Notes: generated by a model from the sequence alone, not told the origin. Shown: positions 7,253 to 17,511, numbered from the stretch's first letter. The stretch is 64,000 nucleotides of DNA from Caballeronia glebae (GCF_001545035.1 NZ_FCOJ02000003.1:160579-224578), one strand, 5' to 3'. A program made the numbers and translations.

Positions 7253-8596
7253 ATGCTGAGTGCAGCGATGAACGAAAGACTCACGCGCGTCGGCCCGGGC
7301 ACGCCGGGCGGCGAACTGATGCGGCGCTACTGGATTCCCATCGCGCCCTATTCGCAGTTCGACGACGAAAATCCGGTGCACAAGGTGCGCGTGCTCGGCG
7401 AGGATCTCGTGCTCTACAAGGACAAGAGCGGCACGCTTGGGCTCATCGGCGATCGGTGTCTGCATCGCAACGTCGATCTGCAATTCGGCATTCCCGACAA
7501 CTGCGGACTGCGCTGCCCCTATCACGGCTGGCTCTTCAACGAAGATGGCAAATGCGTCGAGCGGCCGATGGAAGCCACTCCGCGCGGCGAGATCAAGCAA
7601 AAGCTCAAGGCGTATCCGGTGCAGGAAATGGGCGGGCTCGTGTTCGCCTATCTCGGCCCGCTGCCCGCGCCCGCGCTGCCGCGCTGGGATCTCTTCGTGT
7701 GGCCCAACGCGATCCGCCAGATCGCGATCATGAAGATCAACTGCAATTGGCTGCAGTGTCATGAGAACACCGGCGATCCGACGCACAGCGCATGGGCGCA
7801 CGGCCACATGTTTCAGTACGTGCTGGAAAAGCAGGGACGTTACGAGGAAGCGACGGCGCGCGCCGAACACACCTTGCATACGCGACTGAAGACGGGCATC
7901 GGCATCAAGGAGCTGTATGCGAATCCGAGCACGCACGGCATCTCGAAGGGCGTGCGCTACTCGAAGGAACTCGGCGCGGACGAAGACTACACGCGCGAAC
8001 ACTCGACCGTGATCTTTCCGTTCTTCACGCAGACGGGCAAGACCGGCGCGCCGCGCAGCGAGTATCAGATTCGCGTGCCTATCGACGACGAGCACACGTA
8101 CCACATCTGCTATCAGGTTTATGCGGCGCCGCCGGGCGTCGAGGCGCCGAAGCAGGACAGCGTGCCGTGGTACGAGCCGCCGCGTTACGACGAGAACGGC
8201 AAGCCGATTCTCGATTACGTGCTCGCGCAAGATGCGCTCGTGTGGGATGCGCAAGGCGCGATCATGGATCGCTCGCAGGAACTGCTCGGGCGCACGGACA
8301 TTCCCATCGTGCTGTTGCGCAGACAACTCGACGAGCAGATTCGCCGCGTCGAGGATGGACTGGAACCCATCAACTTCTGGCGCCACGAATCGCCCGAGAT
8401 CATCTACGGATCGGGCGAAGCGCCGGACTACAGCAAGCCGCTTCTCAAGCACAATTTCCGCAAGCTCTATCATCGCGGCTTCTTCAATGACGATGCGGAT
8501 CGCTATGGCCCGATCATCGAAGACGTGAAGGATCTGCATCGCCGCATCGAGGAAGCGGAGATCGCCGCGCGCGAAGCCAGCGCGAGCCCGACGTGA
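7253..8596 (+). CDS. Rieske non-haem iron oxygenase, alpha subunit (second)
   Basis: The 447-residue protein is a second phthalate-dioxygenase-type terminal oxygenase. Rieske ligands are C69-x-H71 and C88-x2-H91; the mononuclear iron site is D175, H178 and H183 in GDPTHSAWAH. GGAG lies seven bases before the ATG at 7253. It differs clearly from the oxygenase at 915 around the iron site (ENTGDPTH against EGGVDSSH), so the two are unlikely to be recent duplicates and probably act on different substrates or steps. No beta subunit is adjacent. It is followed 21 bp later by an aldo/keto reductase, suggesting one transcript. Confidence 0.85.
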   Translation: MLSAAMNERLTRVGPGTPGGELMRRYWIPIAPYSQFDDENPVHKVRVLGEDLVLYKDKSGTLGLIGDRCLHRNVDLQFGIPDNCGLRCPYHGWLFNEDGKCVERPMEATPRGEIKQKLKAYPVQEMGGLVFAYLGPLPAPALPRWDLFVWPNAIRQIAIMKINCNWLQCHENTGDPTHSAWAHGHMFQYVLEKQGRYEEATARAEHTLHTRLKTGIGIKELYANPSTHGISKGVRYSKELGADEDYTREHSTVIFPFFTQTGKTGAPRSEYQIRVPIDDEHTYHICYQVYAAPPGVEAPKQDSVPWYEPPRYDENGKPILDYVLAQDALVWDAQGAIMDRSQELLGRTDIPIVLLRRQLDEQIRRVEDGLEPINFWRHESPEIIYGSGEAPDYSKPLLKHNFRKLYHRGFFNDDADRYGPIIEDVKDLHRRIEEAEIAAREASASPT

Positions 8597-8617
8597 TTAC
8601 GAGCGGAGAGCCTCTCG

Positions 8618-9640
8618 ATGAAATATAGAAGCATCGGGCATACGGATCTCAAGGTGTCCGAGATCGGCTTCGGCTGCGGCGGCAATGCGGGATTGATGGT
8701 GCGCGGCGGCTTCGACGAGCAGTTGCGCATCGTCGCAGCAGCGCTCGAAGCGGGCATCAATTACTTCGATCTCGCGCCCGATTACATCGGCGCCGAAGCG
8801 AATCTCGGCCGCGTGTTGCGCGCGCTCGGCGCGCGGCCTTTGCTCAACTCGAAGGTCGAAATACGCGCGGAGAATCTGGACGACGTGGCGGCGCATGTCG
8901 AGCATTCCGTCGAATCGAGCTTGAACGCGCTCGGCGTCGATCGACTCGATGTAGTGCAGATTCATAACGCGCCCGTGTGCGGATCGCGCGCGCCTGCGGG
9001 ACGCGACTATCACACGCTCGGCGTGCAGCACTTTCTCGGCCCGCGCGGCGCGCTGGAAGGCTTGAGGCATCTCGTCGATGCCGGCAAGGTGCGATACCTG
9101 GGCTTCGTCTGTCGCGGCAACGACGCGCCTTACGTGCGCGAGCTGCTTGCGACCGGCATGTTCAGTCTGCTCAACGTGCCCTACACGCTGCTCAATCCGA
9201 GCGCGGGCATGGTGCTGCCCGCAAACCTCGCCGTCGATAAAGACGGCGGCGCCGTGCTCGACGCCGCGCTCGAAGCCGGCGCAGGCACTGCGATTTACAG
9301 CGCGCTCGCGCGCGGCTTCCTGTCGGACACGAGCGTTTCGGGGCAAGCGCATCATCCCCTTGCGCGCGATGTCTCCGGCAACGCCGCCGATGCCACGATG
9401 ATGCGCGAGCGCGCCGCGCGTGTCGGGTTTCTCGCGCGCGAGTCCGGCATTTCGCTCGCGCAGGCCGCGTTCCGCTTCGTGCTCGCGCATCCCGGCGTGA
9501 GCACGGCGCTCGGCGGATTCTCCTCGATGGAACAACTGAAAGAGCTATGCGCGGTGTCCGGCATGGGCCCGTTCGCCGACGATCTCAACGCGCGGCTCGA
9601 ACGCCTGTGGCAAAGCAATTTCGCCGAAACGGAGTCATGA
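8618..9640 (+). CDS. Aldo/keto reductase
   Basis: This 340-residue TIM-barrel NAD(P)H oxidoreductase begins with the AKR pattern KYRSIGHTDLKVSEIGFG. The catalytic Asp and Tyr are in NYFDLAPDYIG, the Lys in LNSKVEI and the His in VVQIHNAP, so the tetrad appears complete. The overall pattern resembles the galactose- or aldose-dehydrogenase branch rather than the classic aldose reductases. It follows the second oxygenase closely and may reduce or oxidise a carbonyl intermediate of the same pathway; this role is inferred from position. Confidence 0.82.
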   Translation: MKYRSIGHTDLKVSEIGFGCGGNAGLMVRGGFDEQLRIVAAALEAGINYFDLAPDYIGAEANLGRVLRALGARPLLNSKVEIRAENLDDVAAHVEHSVESSLNALGVDRLDVVQIHNAPVCGSRAPAGRDYHTLGVQHFLGPRGALEGLRHLVDAGKVRYLGFVCRGNDAPYVRELLATGMFSLLNVPYTLLNPSAGMVLPANLAVDKDGGAVLDAALEAGAGTAIYSALARGFLSDTSVSGQAHHPLARDVSGNAADATMMRERAARVGFLARESGISLAQAAFRFVLAHPGVSTALGGFSSMEQLKELCAVSGMGPFADDLNARLERLWQSNFAETES

Positions 9641-9695
9641 TGTCGCCTATAGTTGCAACCGCAATTATCTCGCAGCGAAGGAGGGTCGCGTCCTC

Positions 9696-10775
9696 ATGAC
9701 AACGACGAGAAGAGACGTGATGCGTCTCGCCGGCGCGACGCTCGCGCTCGGCGCCGCTGGCCTGCCCATCGCGGCTCGCGCGAAGGACTCGCAACCGCAG
9801 CCGAACATGACGCTCGCGTCATACGAAGGCGCGGACCGCTCCGCGAAGATCCTCGCGGCCGCGAAGGCTGAAGGCGAGCTGAACTTCTACACGTCGATCG
9901 CGCAGCCCGATGTCGCGCCGCTCATCGAACCCTTCGAGGCGCGCTACGGCATCAAGGTCAACGTATGGCGCGCGGGCGACGAGCAAGTGGTGCAGCGCAT
10001 CGTCGCGGAATCGCAGGGGCATCGCTATATCGTCGATGCGGTGCACACGGGCTCGTCGTATCTCGATGCGCTGCGCCGCGAGAAGCTGCTCGCGCCGGTG
10101 ACGTCGCCGGTGCTCGCGGAACTCGCGCCGAACGTCGTGCCCGAGCATCGGCAATGGGCATCGACGATGCTGTCGGTGTGGGTTCAGGCGTATAACACGC
10201 ACCTCATCAAACCCGCCGACTTGCCGAAGACTTACGACGATCTTCTCGCGTCGCACTGGAAAGGCAAGCTCGGCATCGAAGCGAAGAGCAGCGACTGGTT
10301 CGCGACCGTGGCCACGAAAATGGGCCGCGACAAGGGCGTCGAATTCTTTCGCACGCTCGTCGATACGAACGGCGTGGCCGCGCGCACGGGCAACTCGTTG
10401 CTGAATAATCTCGTGGTGGCCGGCGAAGTGCCGCTTGCGCTGGAGGTCTACAACTACATGCCCGCGCAAGCCAAGCGTCGTGGCGCGCCAATCGACTGGT
10501 TCGTGTTGCAGCCCGCGGCGGCCCGCGCCAACGGCGTCGCACTGCTCACGCACGCGCCGCATCCGGCCGCCGCGCTGTTGCTCTACGACTATCTGCTATC
10601 CGTCGATGCGCAACGCATACTCGTGTCGCGCGACTATGTGCCGACGAATCGCAACGTCGCTTCGCCGATGCAGGGTGTGAACGTCGCGCTCGTCGATCCG
10701 GCGATGACGATGCGCGAGCGAGGAGAGTGGAACAGGACCTTCAATCAGATCTTCCTGCACGCATCGGAATCGTGA
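9696..10775 (+). CDS. Tat-exported ABC-type solute-binding protein (family 1), orphan
   Basis: The 359-residue protein has a twin-arginine leader (TTRRDVMRLAG) with cleavage probably after AARA near residue 29. The mature part resembles the iron(III)/phosphonate/thiamine group of extracellular solute-binding proteins, with YEGADRSAKILAAAKAEG and a C-terminal lobe. GGAGG lies about 15 bases before the ATG. No ABC permease or ATPase is adjacent, so it either feeds a transporter elsewhere or acts as a sensor or scavenger. Its place after two oxygenases and an AKR suggests that its ligand belongs to the catabolic pathway. Confidence 0.75.
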   Translation: MTTTRRDVMRLAGATLALGAAGLPIAARAKDSQPQPNMTLASYEGADRSAKILAAAKAEGELNFYTSIAQPDVAPLIEPFEARYGIKVNVWRAGDEQVVQRIVAESQGHRYIVDAVHTGSSYLDALRREKLLAPVTSPVLAELAPNVVPEHRQWASTMLSVWVQAYNTHLIKPADLPKTYDDLLASHWKGKLGIEAKSSDWFATVATKMGRDKGVEFFRTLVDTNGVAARTGNSLLNNLVVAGEVPLALEVYNYMPAQAKRRGAPIDWFVLQPAAARANGVALLTHAPHPAAALLLYDYLLSVDAQRILVSRDYVPTNRNVASPMQGVNVALVDPAMTMRERGEWNRTFNQIFLHASES

Positions 10776-10829
10776 CGGGCGCACGCGCGCGGGTACACTG
10801 TGCGCTCCCAGTCACGCCGACTTTTCCCG

Positions 10830-11195
10830 ATGAGCCAACTCCTCGCGCTGCGCCCCTTCGTTCCCGCAAAGGACTTCGAGCTGTCCAAGCGCTTCTATGA
10901 AGCATTGGGCTTTCGCATTTCGCATCAGGATGACAACATCGCGATGATGAAAGCCGAAGGCTTCAGTTTTATCCTCCAGAACTTTTACGTGAAGGAGTTC
11001 GCGGAGAACTGCATGCTGCAAATGCTCGTGCGCGATGTCGATGCCTGGTGGCGTGAAGTCGATCCCGAAGCGCTGAGCAGCCGCTTTTCCGTCAATCCCG
11101 CGCGCGCCCCCGCCATTCAGAGTTGGGGCATGAAGGTCGGTTTCGTATTCGATCCTTCCGGCGTGCTGTGGCATGTGGGCGAGGTGCCTTTCTGA
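10830..11195 (+). CDS. VOC-superfamily (glyoxalase/bleomycin-resistance-like) protein
   Basis: The 121-residue product begins with MSQLLALRPFVPAKDFELSKRFYEAL, the first βαβββ unit of a VOC fold, and ends with VFDPSGVLWHVGE, the usual metal-binding end strand. I used the ATG at 10830; in-frame codons further upstream (from 10800) encode a basic stretch unlike the family. VOC proteins include dioxygenases, isomerases and resistance proteins, and the exact chemistry cannot be read here. It is convergent with the dehydrogenase that ends at 11221. Confidence 0.7.
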   Translation: MSQLLALRPFVPAKDFELSKRFYEALGFRISHQDDNIAMMKAEGFSFILQNFYVKEFAENCMLQMLVRDVDAWWREVDPEALSSRFSVNPARAPAIQSWGMKVGFVFDPSGVLWHVGEVPF

Positions 11196-11220
11196 GGCAC
11201 GCAGCGCCCATGACACGGAA

Positions 11221-12261
11221 TCACTCTTCCAGTACGATCTGCACCTTGACGTCGGTGGGCACGCCGCTCGCCGCTTCCTCGAATGCTTCGATGCCTTGCG
11301 CGAACGGAAACGAGCGCGAGATGAACGGCTTCACATCGAGCTTGCCGGATGCGATCAACTGGATTGCTCGCGGAAATATATTTGCATAGCGAAATACCGA
11401 TTCGATGCGGGCTTCCTTGATCTGCACCGCGACGACGTCGAGCGGAACCGCGCGTTGCGGCATGCCGACGAGCACGATGCATCCGCCCGGACACAACAGA
11501 TCGACGATGCCCTCGAACGCCTTCTCGTTGCCGCTCGCTTCGAACACGATGTCCGCGCCCCAACCCTCCGTCAGTTCCTTGACGACATCGAGCGCGCGCT
11601 TCTCGCGGATGTTCACCGCGCTCACGCCTTGCACGCCGCCGATAATCTCCAGCTTCTCCGGCACGAGGTCACAGACAATCGCGCGGCTGCATCCGCCCGC
11701 GAGCGCGGCGAGCGCGCACATCATGCCGATGGTGCCCGCGCCGAGCACGACAGCCACATCGCCCGGCTTGATCGCGGCTTTCTTCGCGGCCTGCAATCCG
11801 ATCGACAGCGGCTCGACGATCGCGCCTTCCGCGAAGCTCACGTTATCGGGCAGCTTGTACGTGAACGCGGCCGGATGCACGACATAAGGCGCGAGACATC
11901 CGTGCACCGGTGGCGTCGCCCAAAAGCGCACTTTCGGATCGAGGTTATACAGCCCCTCGCGCGACGCACGCGACTCCATGTCCGGCACGCCCGGCTCCAT
12001 GCAAACGCGATCGCCCGCTTTCAGATGCTTCACTTCCTCGCCCACTTCGACGACCGTGCCCGATGCCTCGTGCCCCAGCACCATCGGCTCGTTCACCACG
12101 AACGGCCCGATGCGGCCATGCTGATAGTAGTGAATGTCGCTGCCGCAAATCCCGACCGTATGAATCTTGATGCGCACGTCGCGCGGGCCCACGACCTGCG
12201 GCAAACTAAACGGACGCAAGCTGATGCGTTTCGCTTCCTCCAGAACCAGTGCTTCCATCAT
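11221..12261 (-). CDS. Zinc-dependent polyol dehydrogenase (sorbitol/xylitol dehydrogenase type)
   Basis: This 346-residue MDR enzyme would oxidise a polyol to a ketose with NAD. The catalytic zinc site is seen as C39 ([10 protein letters not shown]) and H64-E65 (GHEASG), and the NAD site as GAGTIG. The [13 protein letters not shown] pattern is typical of sorbitol and xylitol dehydrogenases. The structural-zinc lobe has lost its cysteine cluster (the segment after CMEPG has no four-cysteine set), as in mammalian sorbitol dehydrogenase. The second ATG (12258) may be the true start because AAAGGA then has better spacing. It is the last gene of the leftward polyol operon. Confidence 0.82.
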   Translation of the reverse strand: MMEALVLEEAKRISLRPFSLPQVVGPRDVRIKIHTVGICGSDIHYYQHGRIGPFVVNEPMVLGHEASGTVVEVGEEVKHLKAGDRVCMEPGVPDMESRASREGLYNLDPKVRFWATPPVHGCLAPYVVHPAAFTYKLPDNVSFAEGAIVEPLSIGLQAAKKAAIKPGDVAVVLGAGTIGMMCALAALAGGCSRAIVCDLVPEKLEIIGGVQGVSAVNIREKRALDVVKELTEGWGADIVFEASGNEKAFEGIVDLLCPGGCIVLVGMPQRAVPLDVVAVQIKEARIESVFRYANIFPRAIQLIASGKLDVKPFISRSFPFAQGIEAFEEAASGVPTDVKVQIVLEE

Positions 12262-12290
12262 CGTTCCTTTGATAGAAAAAATAGGCCGTC

Positions 12291-13037
12291 TCAGCAGGAC
12301 TGAAATCCACCGTCCACCAACAAGCTCACGCCGCTGACCATGCTCGAATCTTCGGAAAGCAGATAAGCGATCGTGCGCGCGACTTCCACCGGCTCCACGA
12401 AACGGTTCATCGGAATGCGCGCGAGCATCGGTCCGGATTTCGCGGGATCGCTCCAGGCTCGTTCGCCCATCGGCGTCATCGTGACGGTCGGAAGCACCGC
12501 GTTCACGCGTATGCCATGCGCGCCGAGTTCGTTAGCCATCACGCGCGTCATCGCGTCGAGTCCGCCTTTCGATGCGCAATACGACGCGTGCAGCGCAAAG
12601 CCCACATTCGCCGACAAGCTCGATACGTTGACGATCGACCCGCCGACGCCGCGCGCGATCATGTTTTTCGCGCACTCTTGCGCGACGATCATCGCGGCGC
12701 GCACGTTCACGTTCATCGTCAGGTCGAAGGCTTCCACGGTCGTTTCGAGGAACGGCTCCAGCACGGCAATGCCCGCGTTGTTCACCAGCAGATCGACGGG
12801 CTGAACGGCACACGCCGCGTCGCGCGCGGCATCGGCATCGGCGAGATCGGCGGTGATGATTTCGCAACCGGTTTCTTTCTTCAGCGCATCGAGATCGGCG
12901 GCGCTGCGGCTCAACGCGATCACGCGCGCGCCGCGCTCGATCAGCAAATGGACCGTCGCGTGACCGATGCCCTTGCCCGCGCCGGTCACGAGCACCGTCT
13001 TGCCCGCGAATTCGCGATTTCTGTCGATCGTCGTCAT
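12291..13037 (-). CDS. Short-chain dehydrogenase/reductase (xylulose-reductase-like)
   Basis: The 248-residue SDR has the cofactor motif TGAGKGIG near the N-terminus, NNAG in the middle, and the catalytic Ser and YCASK. Its general pattern resembles dicarbonyl/L-xylulose reductases, which fits the neighbouring polyol dehydrogenase and transporter. I placed the start at 13037, ten bases after the regulator's stop; an earlier ATG at 13085 would overlap the regulator by 38 bp and add an unrelated N-terminus. The substrate is probably a polyol or ketose; this comes from context. Confidence 0.8.
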   Translation of the reverse strand: MTTIDRNREFAGKTVLVTGAGKGIGHATVHLLIERGARVIALSRSAADLDALKKETGCEIITADLADADAARDAACAVQPVDLLVNNAGIAVLEPFLETTVEAFDLTMNVNVRAAMIVAQECAKNMIARGVGGSIVNVSSLSANVGFALHASYCASKGGLDAMTRVMANELGAHGIRVNAVLPTVTMTPMGERAWSDPAKSGPMLARIPMNRFVEPVEVARTIAYLLSEDSSMVSGVSLLVDGGFQSC

Positions 13038-13047
13038 GGTGTCGTCT

Positions 13048-14028
13048 TCAAGGCTCGTTGCACAGACGTCTCGCGGTGTCTTCATCGGTCACGAGCACGG
13101 AGGGATAACGCCCGCGCAACGCCGCGCGCGTCACATGAAATTTCTTCTTGCCGCCGCTCACGAGAATCACGCGCCTGATCTTGCGCAGATCGTCCAGCGT
13201 GATCGCTACAGTGCGGCGATTCAGCGGATGATCGATCAGTTCGCCGTCTTCATCCATGAAATGACCGAGCATGTCGCCGACCGCGCCCGCCTTTTCCAGC
13301 GCGCGCAGTTGCTCGGGATTGTCGATGCCGTATGTCACCACGAGCGATTCCGTCAGATCGCCGCACGTCAGCAATGCGAGGTCGGCATTGCGCGCGAGTT
13401 CGTAGGTCTCGCGCACGGTTTCTTCCTGCAGGATCACGTCCCGCACCTTCTGGCTGCTTACGTAGATCGGCGCGGCGAAAAGATAGCCGTCGGCGCGGCA
13501 GATATTCGCGAAATCCGACACGATATCGAACGTATTGATGCTCGGGCAATGCGACAGTCCGCCCTGCAACGACACCGCCGACACCGCGCCATACGTGCGC
13601 TGCGGCATCGCGCGCAACACGGCGCGGATCGTGCGGCCCCAGCCGAGGCCGATAGTTTGCCCTGCAACTATCTGCCTGGCGAAATAGGAAGCGGCGCCAA
13701 TGCCGAGCGCCGCATTGTTCGCCTCGTTGTTCGTGCCGGTCGGCACGACCACCGCGCATTCGAGGCCGAAGCGCTTCGCAAGGGCTTCTTCCAGCGCGAC
13801 GCAAGGCGCGATCTTGCTGTTGATCGTGATCTGCACGAGGCCGGATTCGCGGCTCGCCGCGAGTAGCCGGTTCACGCGCACGCGATTGCTGCCGATGCGC
13901 TGCGCGATTTCCTGCTGCGTCAGATTGCCGACGTAGTAATGCCACGCGACGCGCGCCTGAAGTTCCTCTTCCGAGTCGATGGAATCGTCCGCTTCTATGA
14001 CGGCTACGGGCGGTGCGCTCTTGCTCAT
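13048..14028 (-). CDS. SorC-family (sugar-binding) transcriptional regulator
   Basis: The 326-residue protein carries an N-terminal helix-turn-helix (about 25-60, with LTQQEIAQRIGSNRVRVNRLL) and a C-terminal sugar-phosphate-isomerase-like effector domain with LGWGRTI and LVSGGKKK. These are the hallmarks of the SorC group, which controls sorbitol, erythritol and related operons and binds phosphorylated or free sugars. It sits inside the polyol operon between the permeases and the SDR, so it is probably autoregulated. The likely target is the palindrome at 17403-17426. Confidence 0.85.
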   Translation of the reverse strand: MSKSAPPVAVIEADDSIDSEEELQARVAWHYYVGNLTQQEIAQRIGSNRVRVNRLLAASRESGLVQITINSKIAPCVALEEALAKRFGLECAVVVPTGTNNEANNAALGIGAASYFARQIVAGQTIGLGWGRTIRAVLRAMPQRTYGAVSAVSLQGGLSHCPSINTFDIVSDFANICRADGYLFAAPIYVSSQKVRDVILQEETVRETYELARNADLALLTCGDLTESLVVTYGIDNPEQLRALEKAGAVGDMLGHFMDEDGELIDHPLNRRTVAITLDDLRKIRRVILVSGGKKKFHVTRAALRGRYPSVLVTDEDTARRLCNEP

Positions 14029-14062
14029 GTTGTTCCGTTGTTCAATGAAAGGCCGCGCGATT

Positions 14063-14929
14063 TTATTTCACCGCGCCCATCGTGAGCCCTTGCACCAGGC
14101 GTCCCGATACGGCCAGCGCGAACACGACCATCGGCAGCACGATCAACGTGCCCGTCGCCATGATCTCGCCCCACGGCAATTCATAGCCGCTCATGTAGCT
14201 CGTCGCGGCCACCGGCGAGGTGATCGCGTCGCTGCGCGTGAGCACGAGCGCATAGAGCAGATCGTTCCACGAGAAGATGAACGCGAAGATCGCCGATACG
14301 ACGATGCCCGGCATCGCGAGCGGCAGATTGATGCGCCAGAACACGCGCCACGGCGACGCGCCGTCGAGACGCGCGGCTTCGTCGAGTTCGACCGGAATGT
14401 TGCGGAACTGGTCCGTGCAGATCCACACCACGATCGGCAGCGAGAAGGTCAGATACAGCAGGATCAGCACGATATGCGTATCGACGAGATCGAGCTTCGT
14501 CGCGATCAGAAAGAACGGCACCGCGAGTACGACCGGGCTCACCATGCGGTTCGAGATGAACCAGAACCACAGGTCTTCCTTGCCGCGAAATTCGTAGCGC
14601 GCGAGCGCGTAAGCGGCGGGCGCGCCGAGCAGGATCGCGAGGACCGTGGTGCTGCTCGCGATGATGAGCGAGTTCAGCAGACTGCCCGCCACGTCATGCT
14701 CGAACAGCGCCGCCGAGTAGTGATGAAAGGTCGGCGAGAACAACCATTTCGGCGGGTACGCGAGCGCGTCGGCCTGGCTCTTGAGGCTCGTCGTGACCAT
14801 CCAGTAGAACGGAAACACCGACGACATGAACACGACGACGAGGCCGATGAAATGCCATACCGTCGCGCGCTGTCGTGCGGCGCGTGCGCGTCTTGCGCGT
14901 TGCGTGGTCTGAACGTTGGATGAACTCAC
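14063..14929 (-). CDS. Sugar ABC transporter permease (MalG type)
   Basis: This 288-residue inner-membrane permease has six predicted transmembrane segments and the cytoplasmic EAA loop [22 protein letters not shown]. The start is a GTG at 14929 that overlaps the TGA of the preceding permease by three bases, with GGGAGG just upstream, so translation is coupled. The frame stays open far upstream, but that part lies over the other permease gene and is not used. It pairs with the MalF-type subunit to form the channel of a polyol importer. Confidence 0.88.
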   Translation of the reverse strand: MSSSNVQTTQRARRARAARQRATVWHFIGLVVVFMSSVFPFYWMVTTSLKSQADALAYPPKWLFSPTFHHYSAALFEHDVAGSLLNSLIIASSTTVLAILLGAPAAYALARYEFRGKEDLWFWFISNRMVSPVVLAVPFFLIATKLDLVDTHIVLILLYLTFSLPIVVWICTDQFRNIPVELDEAARLDGASPWRVFWRINLPLAMPGIVVSAIFAFIFSWNDLLYALVLTRSDAITSPVAATSYMSGYELPWGEIMATGTLIVLPMVVFALAVSGRLVQGLTMGAVK

Positions 14930-15855
14930 GCGGCCTCCCGATACACGAAGCGGATATAAAGACGCGACAGCACGATCGTCAGAATCAGCAGGATGATCGC
15001 CTGCGCGGACGCCATGCCCTGATCGAAGAGACGAAAGCCGATGCGCTGGATATAGACGCTGATGAATTCCGTCGCGGCGCCGGGTCCGCCGCGCGTCATC
15101 GTGAACACGGCGTCGAACATCTTGAGCATGTCGGCGGAACGAAGAATGAGAATGGCCGTGAGACCGGGCAGCAGATACGGACGCTGCAAGTGCCAGAGGA
15201 TCATGCTCCACTTCGGCGTTTCGAGGCGCGCGGCTTCCTCGGCTTCTTTCGGCACCATCGAAAGCCCGGCGAGCAAGATGAGCGCGCAGAACGGCGTCCA
15301 TTGCCAGATATCCATGATCATCACGGAGACGAACGCGAGCGTCGGGTCCGCGAGCCAATCCTGCGGCGGTATGCCGATGAGACCCGTCAGATAGTTCGCC
15401 ACGCCGAATTGCCGATTGAAGATCAGCCGGCCGATGAGACCGACGACCGCATACGTCGTCGCCATCGGAATGACGAGACTCACGCGCGCCGCCGCGCGCA
15501 TCCACGGCAACGCCGTGCGATGCAGCAGCAGCGCGGCGAAGAGTCCGAGCGCGACTTCGATCGGCAAGGTCACGCACAGGAACAGGGCCGTGCGCCCGAG
15601 CGCTTCCCAGAAGGACGGATCGGTGAGCGTCGCGACGTAGTTATCGACGCCGACGAACGGCGTGCCCGAGCCGAGATCCGCGAGCTTGTACTGACGAAAC
15701 GAGTTGTAGAGCGCGAGCAGCAGCGGATAAACGCCGATGATCGCGAGCGCCGCGATCGCGGGTATCAGGAACCAGAAGGCGGGCGAGCGCGGTAAAACGC
15801 CGAAGTAGCGCGCGGGCTTGCGCGGTCCGCGCGCGTGCATTGCAGGTGATGCCAT
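14926..15855 (-). CDS. Sugar ABC transporter permease (MalF type)
   Basis: This 309-residue permease has a cytoplasmic N-terminus and about six transmembrane segments, beginning with [20 protein letters not shown]. The ATPase-contacting EAA motif is in [20 protein letters not shown]. It lacks the long periplasmic P2 loop of Escherichia coli MalF, as is usual for CUT1 transporters of polyols. It is 28 bp downstream of the binding-protein gene and overlaps the second permease, which shows an operon. Confidence 0.88.
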   Translation of the reverse strand: MASPAMHARGPRKPARYFGVLPRSPAFWFLIPAIAALAIIGVYPLLLALYNSFRQYKLADLGSGTPFVGVDNYVATLTDPSFWEALGRTALFLCVTLPIEVALGLFAALLLHRTALPWMRAAARVSLVIPMATTYAVVGLIGRLIFNRQFGVANYLTGLIGIPPQDWLADPTLAFVSVMIMDIWQWTPFCALILLAGLSMVPKEAEEAARLETPKWSMILWHLQRPYLLPGLTAILILRSADMLKMFDAVFTMTRGGPGAATEFISVYIQRIGFRLFDQGMASAQAIILLILTIVLSRLYIRFVYREAA

Positions 15856-15883
15856 TCGGTCGCCTCCGGTTCCTTGAACGAAA

Positions 15884-17254
15884 TTACTTCAGCAAAGGCT
15901 TCTTGCCGTCGTAATAACCCGCTTTCTTCAGGATGTCCTCGGTCTTCTGACCGATGGTCTGCGCGCCCTCCTTCACCGTCACCTGGCCGAGCATCATTTT
16001 GCTGCCCCATTCGCCGATGACCTCCGAGATCGCCGGCCACTCCGGGAAGCGCGGACGATAATCCGGCACGCCGCCCTGCCACGATTCGACCATCGGCTTC
16101 ACGAACGGATACTTGTCCTGCACGGCCTTGTCCTGATAGATGGCCATGCGCGCCGGCACGCCGCCCGCTTCGAGATAAGGCTTCGCCATGGCTTCGGACG
16201 TGATCCACTGAATGAAGAGCCACGACGCGGCCTGCTTCTTCGCATTGGACTTCGCGTTCACCGCCAGCGAGAAGCCGCCGAGCGCGGGCTTCAACCCGGC
16301 CGGCCCTTTCGGTTCGGTCGTGATCGCGAGACAGTTGCCGATCTTCGACTTGCTCGGATCAGTGAGCGTCGGATAGAACGCGGACCATTCGGTGATCATC
16401 GCTACTTGCCCTTGCGCAAGCGCGTTCACCGCTTCGGCGTGATCGAAATCGACGATGCCCGGCGGCATGAACTTCATCAGCTTCTGCCGATATTCGAGCC
16501 CCGCCTGCGATTGTGGCGACATCAGGTTCGACTTGAATTTCGCATCGAGCAGCGAACCGCCATTCGGCCACAGCACGCGCATGAAGCTATCCGCCGATTG
16601 CGTTTCGCCGCGCCGCGATTGCAGCGCGAACGCGAACTTGTCGCCCTTCGTGAGCTTCGGCGCATAGGTGTTGAGCAGGTCGTCCCAGGTCTTCGGCGGC
16701 TCGTCGAAGCCCGCGTCCTTCAACATGCATTTGTTGTAGAACATCAGGCCCGAGTAGTTATCGAACGGCAGGCCGTATGTGACCTTGTCCCACGAGCCGA
16801 ACGAATCGAGCAGGATCGGAAAGAAGCCTTTGAGGTTGAGATTCGGGTCCGCGAGTTTTGGATCGTCGGTGAACTTCTTGATCGGCACGAGCCACTTGTT
16901 GCTCGCGAATTCGCCGATCCACACGACGTCCACGAGCACGATGTCTTGATCGCCGCCGCCCACGAAGTTGAGGACTTCTTTCTCGCGCGTGTTCTCGTAG
17001 GGAATCACTTCCCAGCGCACCTTGATGCCCGTCTCCTTCTCGAACTGCGGAATGAGTTGTTGCGCGGCCTTGTAGCCGGGACGATCGAGAAAGATGGCCT
17101 TGATCGTCGTGCCCGAGTACGGCTGTGCCGCTTCCTTCACAGTCCAGGCCTGCGCGTTCGATGCGGCGAACGCCGCGCTGGCCGCCAGGAGCGCGACTGC
17201 CGCGACGTGTTTGATCGGGCCGGCTTGCATGGCCGGAATGAAGCGCTTCTTCAT
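15884..17254 (-). CDS. Periplasmic sugar/polyol-binding protein of ABC transporter
   Basis: The 456-residue protein starts with a Sec signal peptide (MKKRF..., hydrophobic [14 protein letters not shown], cleavage after AQA near 36). The mature part is a family-1 solute-binding protein with the typical [17 protein letters not shown] segment. It heads the leftward operon of permeases, SorC regulator and two dehydrogenases, so a polyol such as a pentitol or hexitol is the likely ligand. The length is slightly above the family norm of about 420-440. Confidence 0.85.
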   Translation of the reverse strand: MKKRFIPAMQAGPIKHVAAVALLAASAAFAASNAQAWTVKEAAQPYSGTTIKAIFLDRPGYKAAQQLIPQFEKETGIKVRWEVIPYENTREKEVLNFVGGGDQDIVLVDVVWIGEFASNKWLVPIKKFTDDPKLADPNLNLKGFFPILLDSFGSWDKVTYGLPFDNYSGLMFYNKCMLKDAGFDEPPKTWDDLLNTYAPKLTKGDKFAFALQSRRGETQSADSFMRVLWPNGGSLLDAKFKSNLMSPQSQAGLEYRQKLMKFMPPGIVDFDHAEAVNALAQGQVAMITEWSAFYPTLTDPSKSKIGNCLAITTEPKGPAGLKPALGGFSLAVNAKSNAKKQAASWLFIQWITSEAMAKPYLEAGGVPARMAIYQDKAVQDKYPFVKPMVESWQGGVPDYRPRFPEWPAISEVIGEWGSKMMLGQVTVKEGAQTIGQKTEDILKKAGYYDGKKPLLK

Positions 17255-17402
17255 GCCTGTCTCCTTGGTTTTTTTCGAGCGGATATGGCTTGCGGGTGCG
17301 GTTCTTTCGTCGATTCCGTTGCGTTTCTTCCTGCTGTCGAAGATGTGAACTCACGCTGTCACGAGGCGCTCGCGCGCTTCGCATCCCGCGTGTCGTTTCA
17401 CT

Positions 17403-17426
17403 TGTAATTTCGGTTTTACAATTGTA
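17403..17426. promoter_or_regulatory. Operator-like overlapping palindromes in divergent region
   Basis: TTGTAA (17403-17408) and TTACAA (17416-17421) form an inverted repeat with a seven-base spacer, and TACAATTGTA (17417-17426) is a perfect 10-bp palindrome overlapping its right arm. The sequence is AT-rich against a GC-rich background. It lies between the binding-protein gene and the divergent ATPase gene and is a likely SorC-regulator site. Confidence 0.45.
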
Positions 17427-17511
17427 TATTTTGGCCCGAACAGCTTGTCAAGCACAAATTCGACGATGCATCCGATGCTGCGCTGCCGCAGCAGCAAACG
17501 GGAGACAACGT

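Noticed and set aside
14930..15577. Longer N-terminus for the MalG-type permease
   Set aside because: The extra frame lies entirely over the MalF-type gene, and a GTG with GGGAGG directly at the overlap explains the start.
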